In this document: positions 63,724 through 64,000 of the stretch, one piece after another
Layout of the letters: each line of letters begins with the position of its first letter
How positions within the stretch are numbered: the stretch's first letter is position 1
Origin: Bacteroidia bacterium
GTDB taxonomy: Bacteria > Bacteroidota > Bacteroidia > Chitinophagales > Saprospiraceae
DNA length: 64,000 bases
Direction of reading: 5' to 3'
Assembly (NCBI GenBank): GCA_030426765.1
Contig: JAUHXV010000008.1
Span: 1-64,000, forward strand
Notes under the pieces: model-generated
Database searches by the model: none
The model's input: the letters and a program-made list of their open reading frames with translations, nothing else
What the model was told of the DNA's origin: nothing
Position numbers and translations under genes: made by a program

Positions 63724-64000
63724 TGAATAAAGTTATCGCAAAAAATTAAACCGGTATTTGGTTGACGGATTAAAAAAAGGAACAAAACGAAATGCAGCTT
63801 GTGGGGACAACATAATAACCACAAGGGGTTCAGGCACTCCGATGAAACTTGTTCAAAAAGCCGAACGCAACCTTTTACGTTTTGATGATTGCATAAAAAC
63901 CAGTCTGAAATGAATGGCATTGAATTTGTTGTTTATCCTTTTGGAAGAAAAAACAGTTGTCCGACGGTGAAATTTTTATTCATTCTTCAGCGCGATTTTT

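Overview
The window is a 64 kb chromosomal piece from a member of the Bacteroidota, most likely a Saprospiria/Lewinella-like environmental lineage. The phylum call rests on a GldH gliding lipoprotein, a GYDIA-type GHMP kinase, secreted proteins with a type IX secretion (T9SS) tail, a long IleS2-type isoleucyl-tRNA synthetase with a GIHH signature, DUF1015/DUF3089/DUF3108 proteins, and promoter boxes of the Bacteroidota TAnnTTTG type. No rRNA, tRNA, CRISPR array or phage module was seen.

Layout. 1-12.5 kb: aroA and phoH (minus), then aroB, a class A penicillin-binding protein, a HEAT-cyclophilin lipoprotein, gcvT, a DUF1015 protein and an amidohydrolase (plus). This block is bracketed by inverted copies of a repeat element of about 250 bp. 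12.6-25 kb: secreted agmatine-deiminase-like protein, queG, a two-lobed aspartyl protease, a UvrD/PcrA helicase, a GT2 glycosyltransferase, a small conserved protein, an AhpD-like protein, an FG-GAP/UnbV lipoprotein and a TlpA-like protein. 25-30.4 kb: an accessory stretch with two small secreted proteins, an XRE regulator and a complete IS3-family element that has cut off a gene on each side. 30.4-39 kb: DUF3108, a CBS-domain membrane protein, ruvC, clpB and GYDIA kinase, with two small guest genes (four-helix-bundle and GxxExxY) lying between inverted oligonucleotide arrays. 39-47 kb: pabC-like, pabB, gldH, dnaJ, grpE, a thioredoxin lipid-anchored or membrane protein, a flavin reductase-like protein and rlmD. 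47-55 kb: porin-like protein, uppS, bamA, DUF3089 lipoprotein, histidine kinase, pckA. 55-64 kb: ileS, lgt, TonB-like protein, aminopeptidase P, TPR lipoprotein.

Functional themes. Chorismate synthesis (aroA, aroB) and its use for p-aminobenzoate (pabB, pabC-like); envelope building (PBP1A, uppS, bamA, lgt, gldH); protein quality control (clpB, dnaJ, grpE, two TlpA-like proteins, cyclophilin).

Most interesting signals. (1) ileS is preceded by what looks like a complete ribosome-mediated attenuator: an 11-residue leader peptide with six isoleucines, a 10-nt antiterminator pair and an intrinsic terminator. (2) Tandem arrays with a 7- or 8-bp period sit on or beside stop codons at about ten loci, fill every convergent gap longer than about 200 bp, and even encode the last residues of ClpB and RuvC. 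(3) Two small genes (S23-type four-helix bundle and GxxExxY) lie inside inverted array pairs, and a gene-less copy of the second arrangement lies next to it, suggesting a small mobile cassette class. (4) The IS3 element supplies the stop codon of a truncated secreted protein and has no target duplication.
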